Shown piece by piece: positions 1 to 4,910 of a stretch of DNA of 5,030 nucleotides (the first letter of the stretch is position 1; each line of letters starts with the position of its first letter). The DNA is from Planctomycetota bacterium (lineage in GTDB: Bacteria; Planctomycetota; MHYJ01; WSZJ01; JACPWG01). The notes under the pieces were generated by a model. It did no database searches. It was given only the letters and a program-made list of their open reading frames with translations, and was not told the DNA's origin. Both the position numbers and the translations under genes were made by a program. The stretch is taken from assembly GCA_016220045.1 (NCBI GenBank), contig JACRIP010000588.1:1-5030 (forward strand), in the 5' to 3' direction.

Positions 1-36
1 AGTGTTCCCGCGGGATCCGCGCTTCCAACAGAACAC

Positions 37-68
37 AACGTCTGAACGCCCAAACGCTTGAACGTCGC
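37..68. repeat. 8-base-period tandem array (AACGNNNN x4)
   Basis: The tetramer AACG starts at 37, 45, 53 and 61, exactly 8 bases apart, giving four consecutive octamers of the form AACGNNNN (the last four bases vary: TCTG, CCCA, CTTG, TCGC). It lies in the gap just before the first gene. The phase and the A-A-[T]-C-G core resemble the AATCGCCC array upstream of serA, so the two arrays may be related. Function is unknown; it may be a neutral short tandem repeat. The rest of bases 1-73 shows nothing else I can name, and no convincing promoter. Confidence 0.6.
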
Positions 69-73
69 CCGCC

Positions 74-1273
74 ATGGTCTGTCCCTCGGCGGGATCAGGA
101 TTCGGCATCAGGAAGTTGTCCAGTAGGGTTCCAATCGATCGGAGAGCGCCGATTCGCCACTTCTGTCCCGACTGCGCCCGTGCCGGGCGCGAGACCGCGC
201 TCGCCTATGTCGGCGCCACCCGCTGGGAGGAGGGGCCGATCCTGGGCGTGGCGCGCCGCTGCCCGCACTGCGGCGCCGTCGCGCTCGAGACCTTCGCGCC
301 CCGGCCCGGGCCGCGACCCGACCCCGGCGCCTGCCTGGGTTGCGGAGCATCAGGTGTTTCCCTGGGCGAGACCTGCCCCGGGTGCGGGCTCGATCCGGCG
401 GGGCTCGCGGCCGCCCTCGAACGGGAGCCGGCCGAACTCGCCGCCTCCGGCGCCGCGGGCGCCCGGGCATGGGCGCACGCGCTGATCGAGCGCGGCGAAG
501 TGCGCGGCGCGCTTTTCACCCTCGACCTCGCGCTCGCGGCGGACCCCGGCGACGCCGACGCCTGGGAGACCAGGATCGACCTCTTGCGGCGCGTGGGTTT
601 CGCGGAAGAGGCCCTGGCCTGCCTCGCGGTCGCGGCCGGCGCGGGCGGGCTCGAGCCGCGGCGGGCCGAACGCGCCCGCGGGCTGGCCCTGGCGCAGCTC
701 GGGCGTTTCCCTGAGTCGCTCGCGGCCCTCGACCGCGCGCTCGCCGCCGCGCCCGGCGACGCCGGGGCGCGCGTGGACCGCGGCATCGTGCTGCGCAAGC
801 TCGGGCGGCACGGCGAAGCCGTCGCCGAGTACCGGCGCGTGCTCGCGCGCGAGCCCGACCACCTCGGCGCCTGGTACAATCTCGCCGCGGCCGAGTTCGA
901 GGCCAATCGGCCGGCGGCGGCGCGGGAGGCCGTGGACGCGGCGCTTGCCCGCGCGCCCGAACTCGAGCCCGCGGTCCGGCTCGCCGGGGACGTCGCCCTC
1001 GAGCTCGGCGAACCCGAGCGCGCGCTCGCCTGCTACGACCGCGCCCTCGCCCTGCTCCCGCCCGGCGCCTTCGACGCCGCGCTCCTGCTGCGGCGCGGCA
1101 TGACGCTCGACAAGGTCGGCCGGCTGCGCGAGGGCGTCGAATGCCTGCGCGCGATCCTCTACGCCTGCCCGGGCGACCGCATGGTGCTCGACTCGCTGCG
1201 CTGCATGGAAGAGCGGCTGGGCGCGCCCGCGGGCTGCCCGGGCGGCGCGCCGGCCGAGGGCGCCGGATCGTGA
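74..1273 (+). CDS. Zinc-ribbon and TPR-repeat protein
   Basis: The 399-aa product has two parts. The N-terminal ~105 residues carry four CxxC knuckles: C31/C34 with C63/C66, and C87/C90 with C101/C104. These look like two successive Cys4 zinc ribbons. From about residue 132 to 370 there are TPR-type helical repeats; clear ones are at 199-230, 233-262, 264-296, 298-330 and 336-367, with the usual small residue, A-x-x-x-[YL]-x-x-[AV]-L and terminal Pro pattern. There is no signal peptide or membrane segment, so it is probably a cytoplasmic scaffold or adaptor; partners and role are not recognisable. The ATG at 74 is the first start in the open frame (an in-frame TGA sits at 59-61), but it has no Shine-Dalgarno sequence, and residues 1-26 look unlike the rest and come from lower-GC DNA. 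A rare ATT at 152 behind GGAGAG (141-146) would start the protein right at the first zinc ribbon. The stop overlaps the next gene's start (GTGA), suggesting coupled translation. Confidence 0.8.
   Translation: MVCPSAGSGFGIRKLSSRVPIDRRAPIRHFCPDCARAGRETALAYVGATRWEEGPILGVARRCPHCGAVALETFAPRPGPRPDPGACLGCGASGVSLGETCPGCGLDPAGLAAALEREPAELAASGAAGARAWAHALIERGEVRGALFTLDLALAADPGDADAWETRIDLLRRVGFAEEALACLAVAAGAGGLEPRRAERARGLALAQLGRFPESLAALDRALAAAPGDAGARVDRGIVLRKLGRHGEAVAEYRRVLAREPDHLGAWYNLAAAEFEANRPAAAREAVDAALARAPELEPAVRLAGDVALELGEPERALACYDRALALLPPGAFDAALLLRRGMTLDKVGRLREGVECLRAILYACPGDRMVLDSLRCMEERLGAPAGCPGGAPAEGAGS
141..146 (+). promoter_or_regulatory. Possible ribosome binding site for an ATT start at 152
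   Basis: GGAGAG at 141-146 is followed after 5 bases by an in-frame ATT codon (152-154) of the zinc-ribbon/TPR gene. The protein from there begins M(I)-R-H-F-C-P-D-C, so translation would open directly on the first zinc ribbon. ATT starts are rare, as in infC. The alternative ATG at 74 has no visible binding site. This is an inference from spacing and base composition. Confidence 0.35.
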
Positions 1274-1716
1274 AGGGCCCCCCGGCCGAAATCGCCTTGC
1301 GCTTCGTCTGCTACGGTCTGCTCGGGTGGGGCGCCGAAGTCCTCTGGACCGCGGTGGCGAACGCCTGGGAGGTCCGGCCTGTAGACCTGCGCCTGCGCGG
1401 CTTCAGCAGCCTGTGGATGTTCCCGATTTACGGCGCGTGCGTGGCGCTCTTCGAGCCCGCGCACGACGCGCTGCGGCGTGCGCCCTGGTGGGTGCGCGCG
1501 CTGATTTGGATCGCCGCGATCTGGGCCGTCGAATACGCGACTTCGTGGGGGATCGAGCGCCTGGTCGGGCGACCACCCTGGGACTACTCGGGTGCGCGCT
1601 GGCATCTGCACGGCCGCATCAACTGGGGCTACGCCCCGCTCTGGTTCGGCTTCGGGCTTTTCCTGGAGCGCGTGCACGACGCGCTGCTTCGCGGCGCGCC
1701 GGCAGCCATACGGTGA
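1270..1716 (+). CDS. CmpB-like four-helix membrane protein (putative ABC transporter permease family)
   Basis: The 148-aa product matches what I know of the CmpB / 'putative ABC transporter permease' family (PF06541 type). Seen directly: hydrophobic segments near residues 9-30, 47-66, 74-95 and 119-135, and the family's characteristic pieces in order: RGF (43-45), FPIYG (51-55), EYATSW (88-93), PPWDYS (102-107) and the HGRINWGYAPLWF stretch (114-126). It is therefore an integral inner-membrane protein. The biochemical role is not established despite the family name, and no ATPase gene is nearby. I chose the GTG at 1270, which overlaps the upstream stop codon (GTGA) and has GAGGG at 1256-1260. 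An ATG at 1141 in the same frame would add 43 arginine-rich residues from inside the TPR gene and is unlikely. Length is close to the conserved core of the family. Confidence 0.8.
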   Translation: MKGPPAEIALRFVCYGLLGWGAEVLWTAVANAWEVRPVDLRLRGFSSLWMFPIYGACVALFEPAHDALRRAPWWVRALIWIAAIWAVEYATSWGIERLVGRPPWDYSGARWHLHGRINWGYAPLWFGFGLFLERVHDALLRGAPAAIR

Positions 1717-1724
1717 ACACCTGT

Positions 1725-1860
1725 TGTCCCGGGACGGGCGCGACACCACTCTGTGTTCCGGCAGTGGCAACCCTCTCTTCTCCGGCAGGACTCCGGGTGG
1801 TTGCTGCCTCGGCAGTAATCGCCAGATCACCCAATCGCGGCGTCGCGCGGCGATCGCTTG
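1725..1860 (+). repeat. Structured intergenic repeat, copy A
   Basis: First of two tandem imperfect copies. Landmarks shared with copy B in the same order are a CGGGA-containing opening, CTCTGTG (1749-1755), a GTGGCAA block, a pyrimidine-rich TTCTCCG-like segment, GTAATCGCC (1815-1823), period-8 octamers starting at 1817, 1825 and 1833, and GCTTGGGTT (1856-1864). It can form short hairpins, for example CTGCC/GGCAG around the end of the pyrimidine block. The order and spacing of landmarks are clear although identity is moderate. The function is unknown. Confidence 0.6.
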
Positions 1861-1891
1861 GGTTTCGGGAACCGCCCGACCTATGTCTCTG

Positions 1892-1931
1892 TGCCACAGC
1901 TGTGGCAAAGCTTGTTTTTCCGACAAGCTTT
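1892..1931 (+). promoter_or_regulatory. Adjacent perfect palindrome and 9-bp stem-loop
   Basis: TGCCACAGCTGTGGCA at 1892-1907 is a perfect 16-base palindrome. It touches a second element: AAAGCTTGT (1907-1915) pairs perfectly with ACAAGCTTT (1923-1931) around a 7-base loop. Both lie about 165-200 bases before serA, inside repeat copy B. They could be a dyad operator, an RNA leader structure or simply part of the repeat. The stem is not GC-rich and is followed by only a few T, so it is a poor intrinsic terminator. Confidence 0.5.
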
Positions 1932-1975
1932 TCGGCGGTCGCCTTGGCGGGACAACGCTACCGCGTCGGCTCCGT

Positions 1976-2015
1976 AATCGCCCAATCACACAATCGCCAA
2001 ATCGCCCAATCGAAG
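1976..2015 (+). repeat. 8-base-period tandem array (consensus AATCGCCC x5)
   Basis: AATC[G/A] begins at 1976, 1984, 1992, 2000 and 2008, exactly every 8 bases, giving five octamers near the consensus AATCGCCC. The equivalent place in repeat copy A has three (starts 1817, 1825, 1833; the middle one begins GATCA). The changed copy number is typical of slippage in short tandem repeats. The array is too short and has no spacer/repeat alternation, so it is not a CRISPR array. Confidence 0.7.
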
Positions 2016-2040
2016 CACCGCCAGACCTGCGCTTGCGCTT

Positions 2041-2075
2041 GGGTTGCGGGTCATGCCCGCCCTATGGTTCCGTTC
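2041..2075 (+). repeat. Truncated third copy of the intergenic repeat
   Basis: The opening part of the repeat recurs here: GGGTT, CGGG, GCCCG and CCTATG (2061-2066) line up with GGGTT...CCTATG at 1860-1885, offset 181. Similarity fades at about 2075, shortly before the serA ribosome binding site. This is either the shared boundary of the repeat or a third copy cut off by the gene. Confidence 0.45.
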
Positions 2076-2082
2076 GACCTCG

Positions 2083-2090
2083 AAGGGAGA
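2083..2090 (+). promoter_or_regulatory. Ribosome binding site of serA
   Basis: AAGGGAGA at 2083-2090 ends 5 bases before the ATG at 2096. This strong Shine-Dalgarno match fixes the serA start. It excludes the upstream in-frame ATG at 1592, which would add 168 residues translated from the membrane-protein gene and the repeat region. Confidence 0.8.
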
Positions 2091-2095
2091 CCTTC

Positions 2096-3298
2096 ATGCG
2101 TGCGCTCGTGGCCGATGCCTTCCCGGAGACCGGCCTCGCCGGCTTGCAGGCTCTCGGCCTGGACGTAGTCTACACGCCCAAGGCGTCGCCGGAGGAGTTC
2201 GCAAGCGCGGCGGCCACGGCGCAGATCGTGATCGTGCGCTCGCGCAAGGTCCCGCGCGCGGTGATCGAGAAGGCGGCGCGGCTCGCGCTCATCGTGCGCG
2301 CGGGCGCGGGCGTGAACACGATCGACGTGGCGGCGGCCTCGGAGCGCGGGGTCTTCGTCACTAACTGCCCGGGCAAGAACGCGGCCGCGGTCGCGGAGCT
2401 GGCGATCGGGCTCCTGATCGCCCTCGATCGGCGCATCGCCGACGCGACCGCCGAGCTCAAGGCGGGAGCGTGGAACAAGAGCGAGTACTCGAAGGCGCGC
2501 GGGCTCAAGGGCCGGACGCTCGGGGTGCTCGGGACCGGGGAGATCGGCCGGCTGGTGATCGCGCGGGCGCAGGCGCTGGAGATGCGCGTCCTGGCCTGGT
2601 CGCGCGGACTGACCGACGCCGCGGCGAAGGGGCTCGGCGTGGAGCGGCGCGCGACCCCGCTCGAGGTCGCCCGCGAGGCGGACGCGCTCACCATCCATCT
2701 CGCGCTCGCGCCCGAGACCCGGGGCCTGGTCGGCCCCGAGCTGATCGCGGCCCTCCCCGCCGGCGCGATCGTGATCAATACCGCGCGCGGCGAAATCGTG
2801 GACGAGGCCGCCCTGCTCGCGGCGGCGCGCGAAAAAAAACTACGGCTCGGCCTCGACGTGTTCGCGGGCGAGCCCGCGGAGGGGACGGCGAACTTCGTGC
2901 CCGCGGCGGCCGCGGCGCCGGTCTTCGCGGGCACGCCCCACATCGGGGCTTCCACCGAGGAGGCCCAGGACGCGATCGCCGCCGAGGCCGTGCGGATCGT
3001 CCGGGTCTTTCTGCAGGAGGGGCACGCGGAGAACTGCGTGAACCTGGCGCGCAAGACGGCGGCGCGCTGCCAGCTCGTGGTGCGGCACTTCGACAAGGTG
3101 GGCGTGCTGGCCGGCGTGCTCGAGCTCTTGCGCTCGGAGTCGATCAACGTGCAGCGCGTGGAGAACATCATCTTCGAGGGGGCGGTGGCGGCGTGCGCGA
3201 AGCTCGAGCTGGAGCGGCGACCGAGCCCGGCGGCGGTGGCGGAACTTGCGGCGCGCAAGGAGTCGATCCTGGGGGTCGAGCTGGTGGACCTGGCGTGA
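2096..3298 (+). CDS. serA: D-3-phosphoglycerate dehydrogenase
   Basis: The 400-aa cytoplasmic enzyme oxidises 3-phosphoglycerate to 3-phosphohydroxypyruvate with NAD+, the first committed step of serine synthesis. Domains: a substrate-binding half (about 1-98, with VRAGAGVNTID at 68-78), a Rossmann NAD domain (about 99-285, GxGxxG at 146-151), and a C-terminal ACT domain (about 326-400). The catalytic set of D-2-hydroxyacid dehydrogenases is intact: R231 in TARGEIVDE, E259 in VFAGEP and H282 in PHIGAS. The length matches the E. coli-like form with ACT but without the extra ASB domain. In the ACT domain H331 and N351 align with the serine-binding H344 and N364 of the E. coli enzyme, while D333 replaces N346, so serine feedback is plausible but not certain. 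The start is set by the strong binding site at 2083-2090. The gene has an A8 run at 2832-2839 (codons GAA AAA AAA). The stop overlaps the next gene's GTG. Another 2-hydroxyacid dehydrogenase is possible, but the ACT domain favours SerA. Confidence 0.92.
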   Translation: MRALVADAFPETGLAGLQALGLDVVYTPKASPEEFASAAATAQIVIVRSRKVPRAVIEKAARLALIVRAGAGVNTIDVAAASERGVFVTNCPGKNAAAVAELAIGLLIALDRRIADATAELKAGAWNKSEYSKARGLKGRTLGVLGTGEIGRLVIARAQALEMRVLAWSRGLTDAAAKGLGVERRATPLEVAREADALTIHLALAPETRGLVGPELIAALPAGAIVINTARGEIVDEAALLAAAREKKLRLGLDVFAGEPAEGTANFVPAAAAAPVFAGTPHIGASTEEAQDAIAAEAVRIVRVFLQEGHAENCVNLARKTAARCQLVVRHFDKVGVLAGVLELLRSESINVQRVENIIFEGAVAACAKLELERRPSPAAVAELAARKESILGVELVDLA

Positions 3299-4434
3299 GG
3301 CGCGCCGCCGCGCCGGCCGCGCTCACGGCCGCAACCTGCGCGCTCCTGCTCTTCGCGCGCGTCGGGAGCGCCCCCGCCGGGGCCGCGCCGCCGGGCCCCC
3401 GCCTCGACCAGCTCCAGGTGGTCGGCACGCACAATTCCTATCACGTCGCCCCCGATGCGGTGGCCGCGCGGCTGATCCAGGCCGCGGCACCCGCCGAAGC
3501 GCCGGCCATTGAATACACGCATCGCCCGATCCGCGAGCAGCTCGAGCGCCTGGGCATGCGGCAGCTCGAATTCGACCTTTACCTCGATCCGGCCGGCGGA
3601 CGCTATGCCCGGCCCATGGCCTTGCGCCGGGCCGCGCGCGCGGGCGCCGACGTCCCGCCGCACGACCCGGAGCAGCGCCTGCGCGCGCCCGGCATCAAGA
3701 TCCTGCACAGCCCGGACTTCGACTTCCGGACTACGGCGCTTACCCTGCACGATGCGCTGGCGGAAGTGCGCGCGTGGTCGGCCGCGCATCCGCGGCACGT
3801 GCCGGTCTTCCTGCTGCTGGAGCCGAAGTTCGAGTCCTACTGGCCGTTGACGCGGCCGCCCGCCTGGGACGGGGCGGCGCTGGCGACCCTCGAAGCGGAG
3901 GTCTTGGCGGTGCTGCCGCGCGACCGGCTGCTGACGCCTGACGACGTGCGCGGGACGGCGCCGACGCTGCGCGCGGCGGTGGAGGGGCGCGGGTGGCCGG
4001 GGCTGGAGGCGGCGCGCGGGAAGATCGTGCTGCTGCTCGACGACGAGGGCGCGGCGCGTGCCGCGTACCTGGCGGCGAGCGCGACGTTGGCCGGGCGGCT
4101 GTGTTTCGTGACGGTGGCGCGCGACCATCCGGCGGCGGCGTGGATCAAGCGCAACGATCCGGTTGCGGCGTTCGACGAGATTCGCGCGCTGGTGGCGGCG
4201 GGTTTCCTGGTGCGGACGCGAGCGGACGAGGCGACGCGGGAGGCGCGCGCCGGGGACGGGGCGCGGCGGGAGCGGGCCTTCGCGAGCGGGGCGCAGCTCG
4301 TGAGCACCGATTTCCCGGAGGCGGATCGCCGCTGGTCGGACTACGCCGTACGGCTGCCGGGGGGCGTGGCGGCGCGGGCGAATCCGGTCACGTGGCCGAC
4401 CGGGTCGGGGGATCGGGATCTGGATGGGGAGTGA
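3295..4434 (+). CDS. Secreted Ca2+-dependent phosphoinositide-specific phospholipase C-like protein
   Basis: The 379-aa product resembles the bacterial Ca2+-dependent PI-PLC family (PI-PLC-C1, PF16670 type), TIM-barrel enzymes that cleave phosphatidylinositol lipids. A signal peptide is visible: MRR, a hydrophobic core at about 9-22, and small residues to about 30, so the protein is exported. Barrel motifs in order: VVGTHNSYH (42-50, likely catalytic H46, metal ligand N47), EYTHRP..QLERLGMRQLEFDLY (73-96; E92 and D94 likely Ca2+ ligands), KILHSPDFDF (135-144, likely second catalytic H138), FLLLEPK (172-178; E176), KIVLLLDD (243-250), and a final QLVSTDFPE (334-342). Residue roles are inferred from the family. 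The GTG start overlaps the serA stop (GTGA), and only a weak GGTGG lies upstream, so translation probably depends on serA. The link to serine synthesis is unclear; the true substrate could be a bacterial inositol lipid or an environmental one. The 3' end overlaps the converging gene by 47 bases. Confidence 0.82.
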   Translation: MRRAAAPAALTAATCALLLFARVGSAPAGAAPPGPRLDQLQVVGTHNSYHVAPDAVAARLIQAAAPAEAPAIEYTHRPIREQLERLGMRQLEFDLYLDPAGGRYARPMALRRAARAGADVPPHDPEQRLRAPGIKILHSPDFDFRTTALTLHDALAEVRAWSAAHPRHVPVFLLLEPKFESYWPLTRPPAWDGAALATLEAEVLAVLPRDRLLTPDDVRGTAPTLRAAVEGRGWPGLEAARGKIVLLLDDEGAARAAYLAASATLAGRLCFVTVARDHPAAAWIKRNDPVAAFDEIRALVAAGFLVRTRADEATREARAGDGARRERAFASGAQLVSTDFPEADRRWSDYAVRLPGGVAARANPVTWPTGSGDRDLDGE

Positions 4435-4681
4435 GTTCGGGCGTGGGGCTCGCCGCGAGCGGCGGGACGCCCGTCGGCGGCTCGGGCGGACGTGGGAGGG
4501 CGCCGGACCGCCAGGCGAAGCGGATCATTTCCTCCAGCCAGCGGAGGCGTTGGGAGGGGGTCGCGGAGAGCCACAGCACCTGCTTGTCGCGTCGGTCCTG
4601 CTCCCAACCGTCGGGCGGCGGGGGAGCGGGCGCAAGCGGAGGTGCCGGCGCGGCATCGCGCCCGTCAGGTGGGGTCGGCAT
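4388..4681 (-). CDS. Small conserved-looking protein with a DGWE...RLRWLEE motif
   Basis: The product has 97 aa. The ATG (4679-4681) has AAAGGA at 4686-4691, 4 bases upstream, which decides against the longer frame beginning at 4825. The central part, residues 23-63, has a conserved look: PDGWEQDRR, then ATPSQRLRWLEEMIRFAWRSGALP. This is probably one amphipathic helix plus a short one. It is flanked by proline/alanine-rich tails (1-22 and 64-97) that look disordered. From memory, small proteins with a DGW...R...TP.QRL.WLEE core sit beside nucleotidyltransferase genes in high-GC bacteria and may act as their partner; that fits the overlapping upstream ORF. It has no signal peptide or membrane segment. 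Its last 47 bases overlap the end of the phospholipase gene on the other strand, so the proline-rich tail may be fortuitous. The function is not known. Confidence 0.6.
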   Translation of the reverse strand: MPTPPDGRDAAPAPPLAPAPPPPDGWEQDRRDKQVLWLSATPSQRLRWLEEMIRFAWRSGALPRPPEPPTGVPPLAASPTPELTPHPDPDPPTRSAT

Positions 4682-4835
4682 GTGGTCCTTTGCGCAGACG
4701 GGCGATCTCCTCCAGCGCGCGGATGTCCTCCAGGTCGCGGGGTTCCGCCGCGGCCAGGAGCCCGGGGCCGGAGCGTTGCACTGGGCCGGAGTGCGTGAGG
4801 ACTCTCCCTGGTCTTCCGAATTCACCCGGCGCCAT
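4665..4835 (-). pseudogene. Probable truncated nucleotidyltransferase tail
   Basis: This short minus-strand ORF (56 aa, ATG at 4833-4835, TGA at 4665-4667) overlaps the start of the next minus-strand gene by 17 bases, a spacing typical of coupled genes. Its C-terminal half, LLAAAEPRDLEDIRALEEIARLRKG (split here: LLAAAEPRDL, EDIRALEEIARLRKG), resembles the conserved end of small nucleotidyltransferase-fold proteins of toxin-antitoxin or AbiEii-like pairs, which commonly finish with a 'RxxDLEDIxAL' helix. Its first 26 residues (MAPGEFGRPGRV...) show no such similarity, and no GGxA/VxxGxxR or catalytic D-x-D core is present. No strong binding site precedes the ATG. I read it as the remnant of a gene whose 5' part was lost, next to its surviving partner. 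The alternative is an intact small unknown protein. Confidence 0.45.
4686..4691 (-). promoter_or_regulatory. Ribosome binding site of the 97-aa minus-strand gene
   Basis: On the minus strand AAAGGA stands 4 bases before the ATG at 4681-4679. It lies inside the coding end of the upstream 56-aa ORF, as expected for overlapping co-translated genes, and selects this start over the longer in-frame start at 4825. Confidence 0.6.
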
Positions 4836-4890
4836 GCCTAGCACTACAACGCTAATCGCGATCGGGCAAGCAGGGTCGCCATGCCGAGCA
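4828..4890. repeat. Imperfect 16-base direct repeat around the minus-strand start
   Basis: GGCGCCATGCCTAGCA (4828-4843) and GTCGCCATGCCGAGCA (4875-4890) match at 14 of 16 positions, 47 bases apart. On the minus strand each contains an ATG; the first is the start of the 56-aa ORF, the second opens only a 12-codon frame. This may mark a small duplication at the edge of the deleted nucleotidyltransferase gene, or be chance. Confidence 0.35.
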
Positions 4891-4910
4891 ATGCTGCTCG
4901 CAAGGCCCGT

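Larger units (their letters stand above)
1861..2045 (+). repeat. Structured intergenic repeat, copy B
   Basis: Second copy of the repeat, longer than copy A. The shared landmarks recur at CTCTGTG (1887-1893), GTGGCAA (1902-1908), GTAATCGCC (1974-1982) and GCTTGGGTT (2037-2045). The offset from copy A grows from 138 to 159 to 181 bases, so B carries about 21 extra bases before GTAATCGCC and 22 after it, partly because it has five octamers where A has three. It contains the strongest foldable elements in the window (1892-1931). Confidence 0.6.
1717..2095. other. Gene-free, lower-GC intergenic stretch before serA
   Basis: These 379 bases lie between the membrane-protein stop and the serA start. 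GC content is visibly lower than in the flanking genes. The stretch is filled by two and a bit imperfect copies of a structured repeat, with 8-base-period arrays and hairpins listed separately. The serA frame happens to stay open through it, but repeat copies differ by an indel that is not a multiple of three, and the composition is unlike the genes, so I do not call it coding. The serA promoter or 5' untranslated leader presumably lies here; I see no confident -35/-10 pair. Confidence 0.7.

Noticed and set aside
1141..1269. Upstream ATG start for the CmpB-like protein
   Set aside because: It would add 43 arginine-rich residues lying inside the TPR gene; the GTG at 1270 gives the family-typical start and a GTGA overlap.
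1619..1897. Minus-strand 92-aa frame across the membrane gene and repeat
   Set aside because: It is arginine-rich, low-complexity and antisense to a well-supported gene; it has no family-like motif.
1907..1935. Intrinsic terminator after the membrane-protein gene
   Set aside because: The stem is AT-rich and followed by only about four T; it lies nearly 200 bases after the stop.
1976..2015. CRISPR array
   Set aside because: The units are 8 bases, contiguous and without spacers; there are no cas genes.
1592..2095. N-terminal extension of SerA starting at 1592
   Set aside because: The extension would translate the membrane-protein gene in another frame and the repeat region. A strong ribosome binding site and the normal SerA N-terminus (MRALVADAF) are at 2096.
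3337..3342. Lipobox-like cysteine (residue 15) in the phospholipase signal peptide
   Set aside because: The residue before Cys is Thr, and the hydrophobic core continues after it (LLLFA), so it is within the h-region; an ordinary signal peptidase I site near residues 26-31 is more likely.
2170..4128. Long minus-strand open frame antisense to serA and the phospholipase gene
   Set aside because: A high-GC shadow frame: arginine/serine-rich without recognisable domains, opposite two genes with intact catalytic motifs.
3993..4841. Plus-strand 282-aa frame at the end of the phospholipase gene
   Set aside because: It is glycine/arginine-rich shadow translation, and its downstream half is antisense to the minus-strand pair that has a ribosome binding site and a conserved-looking core.
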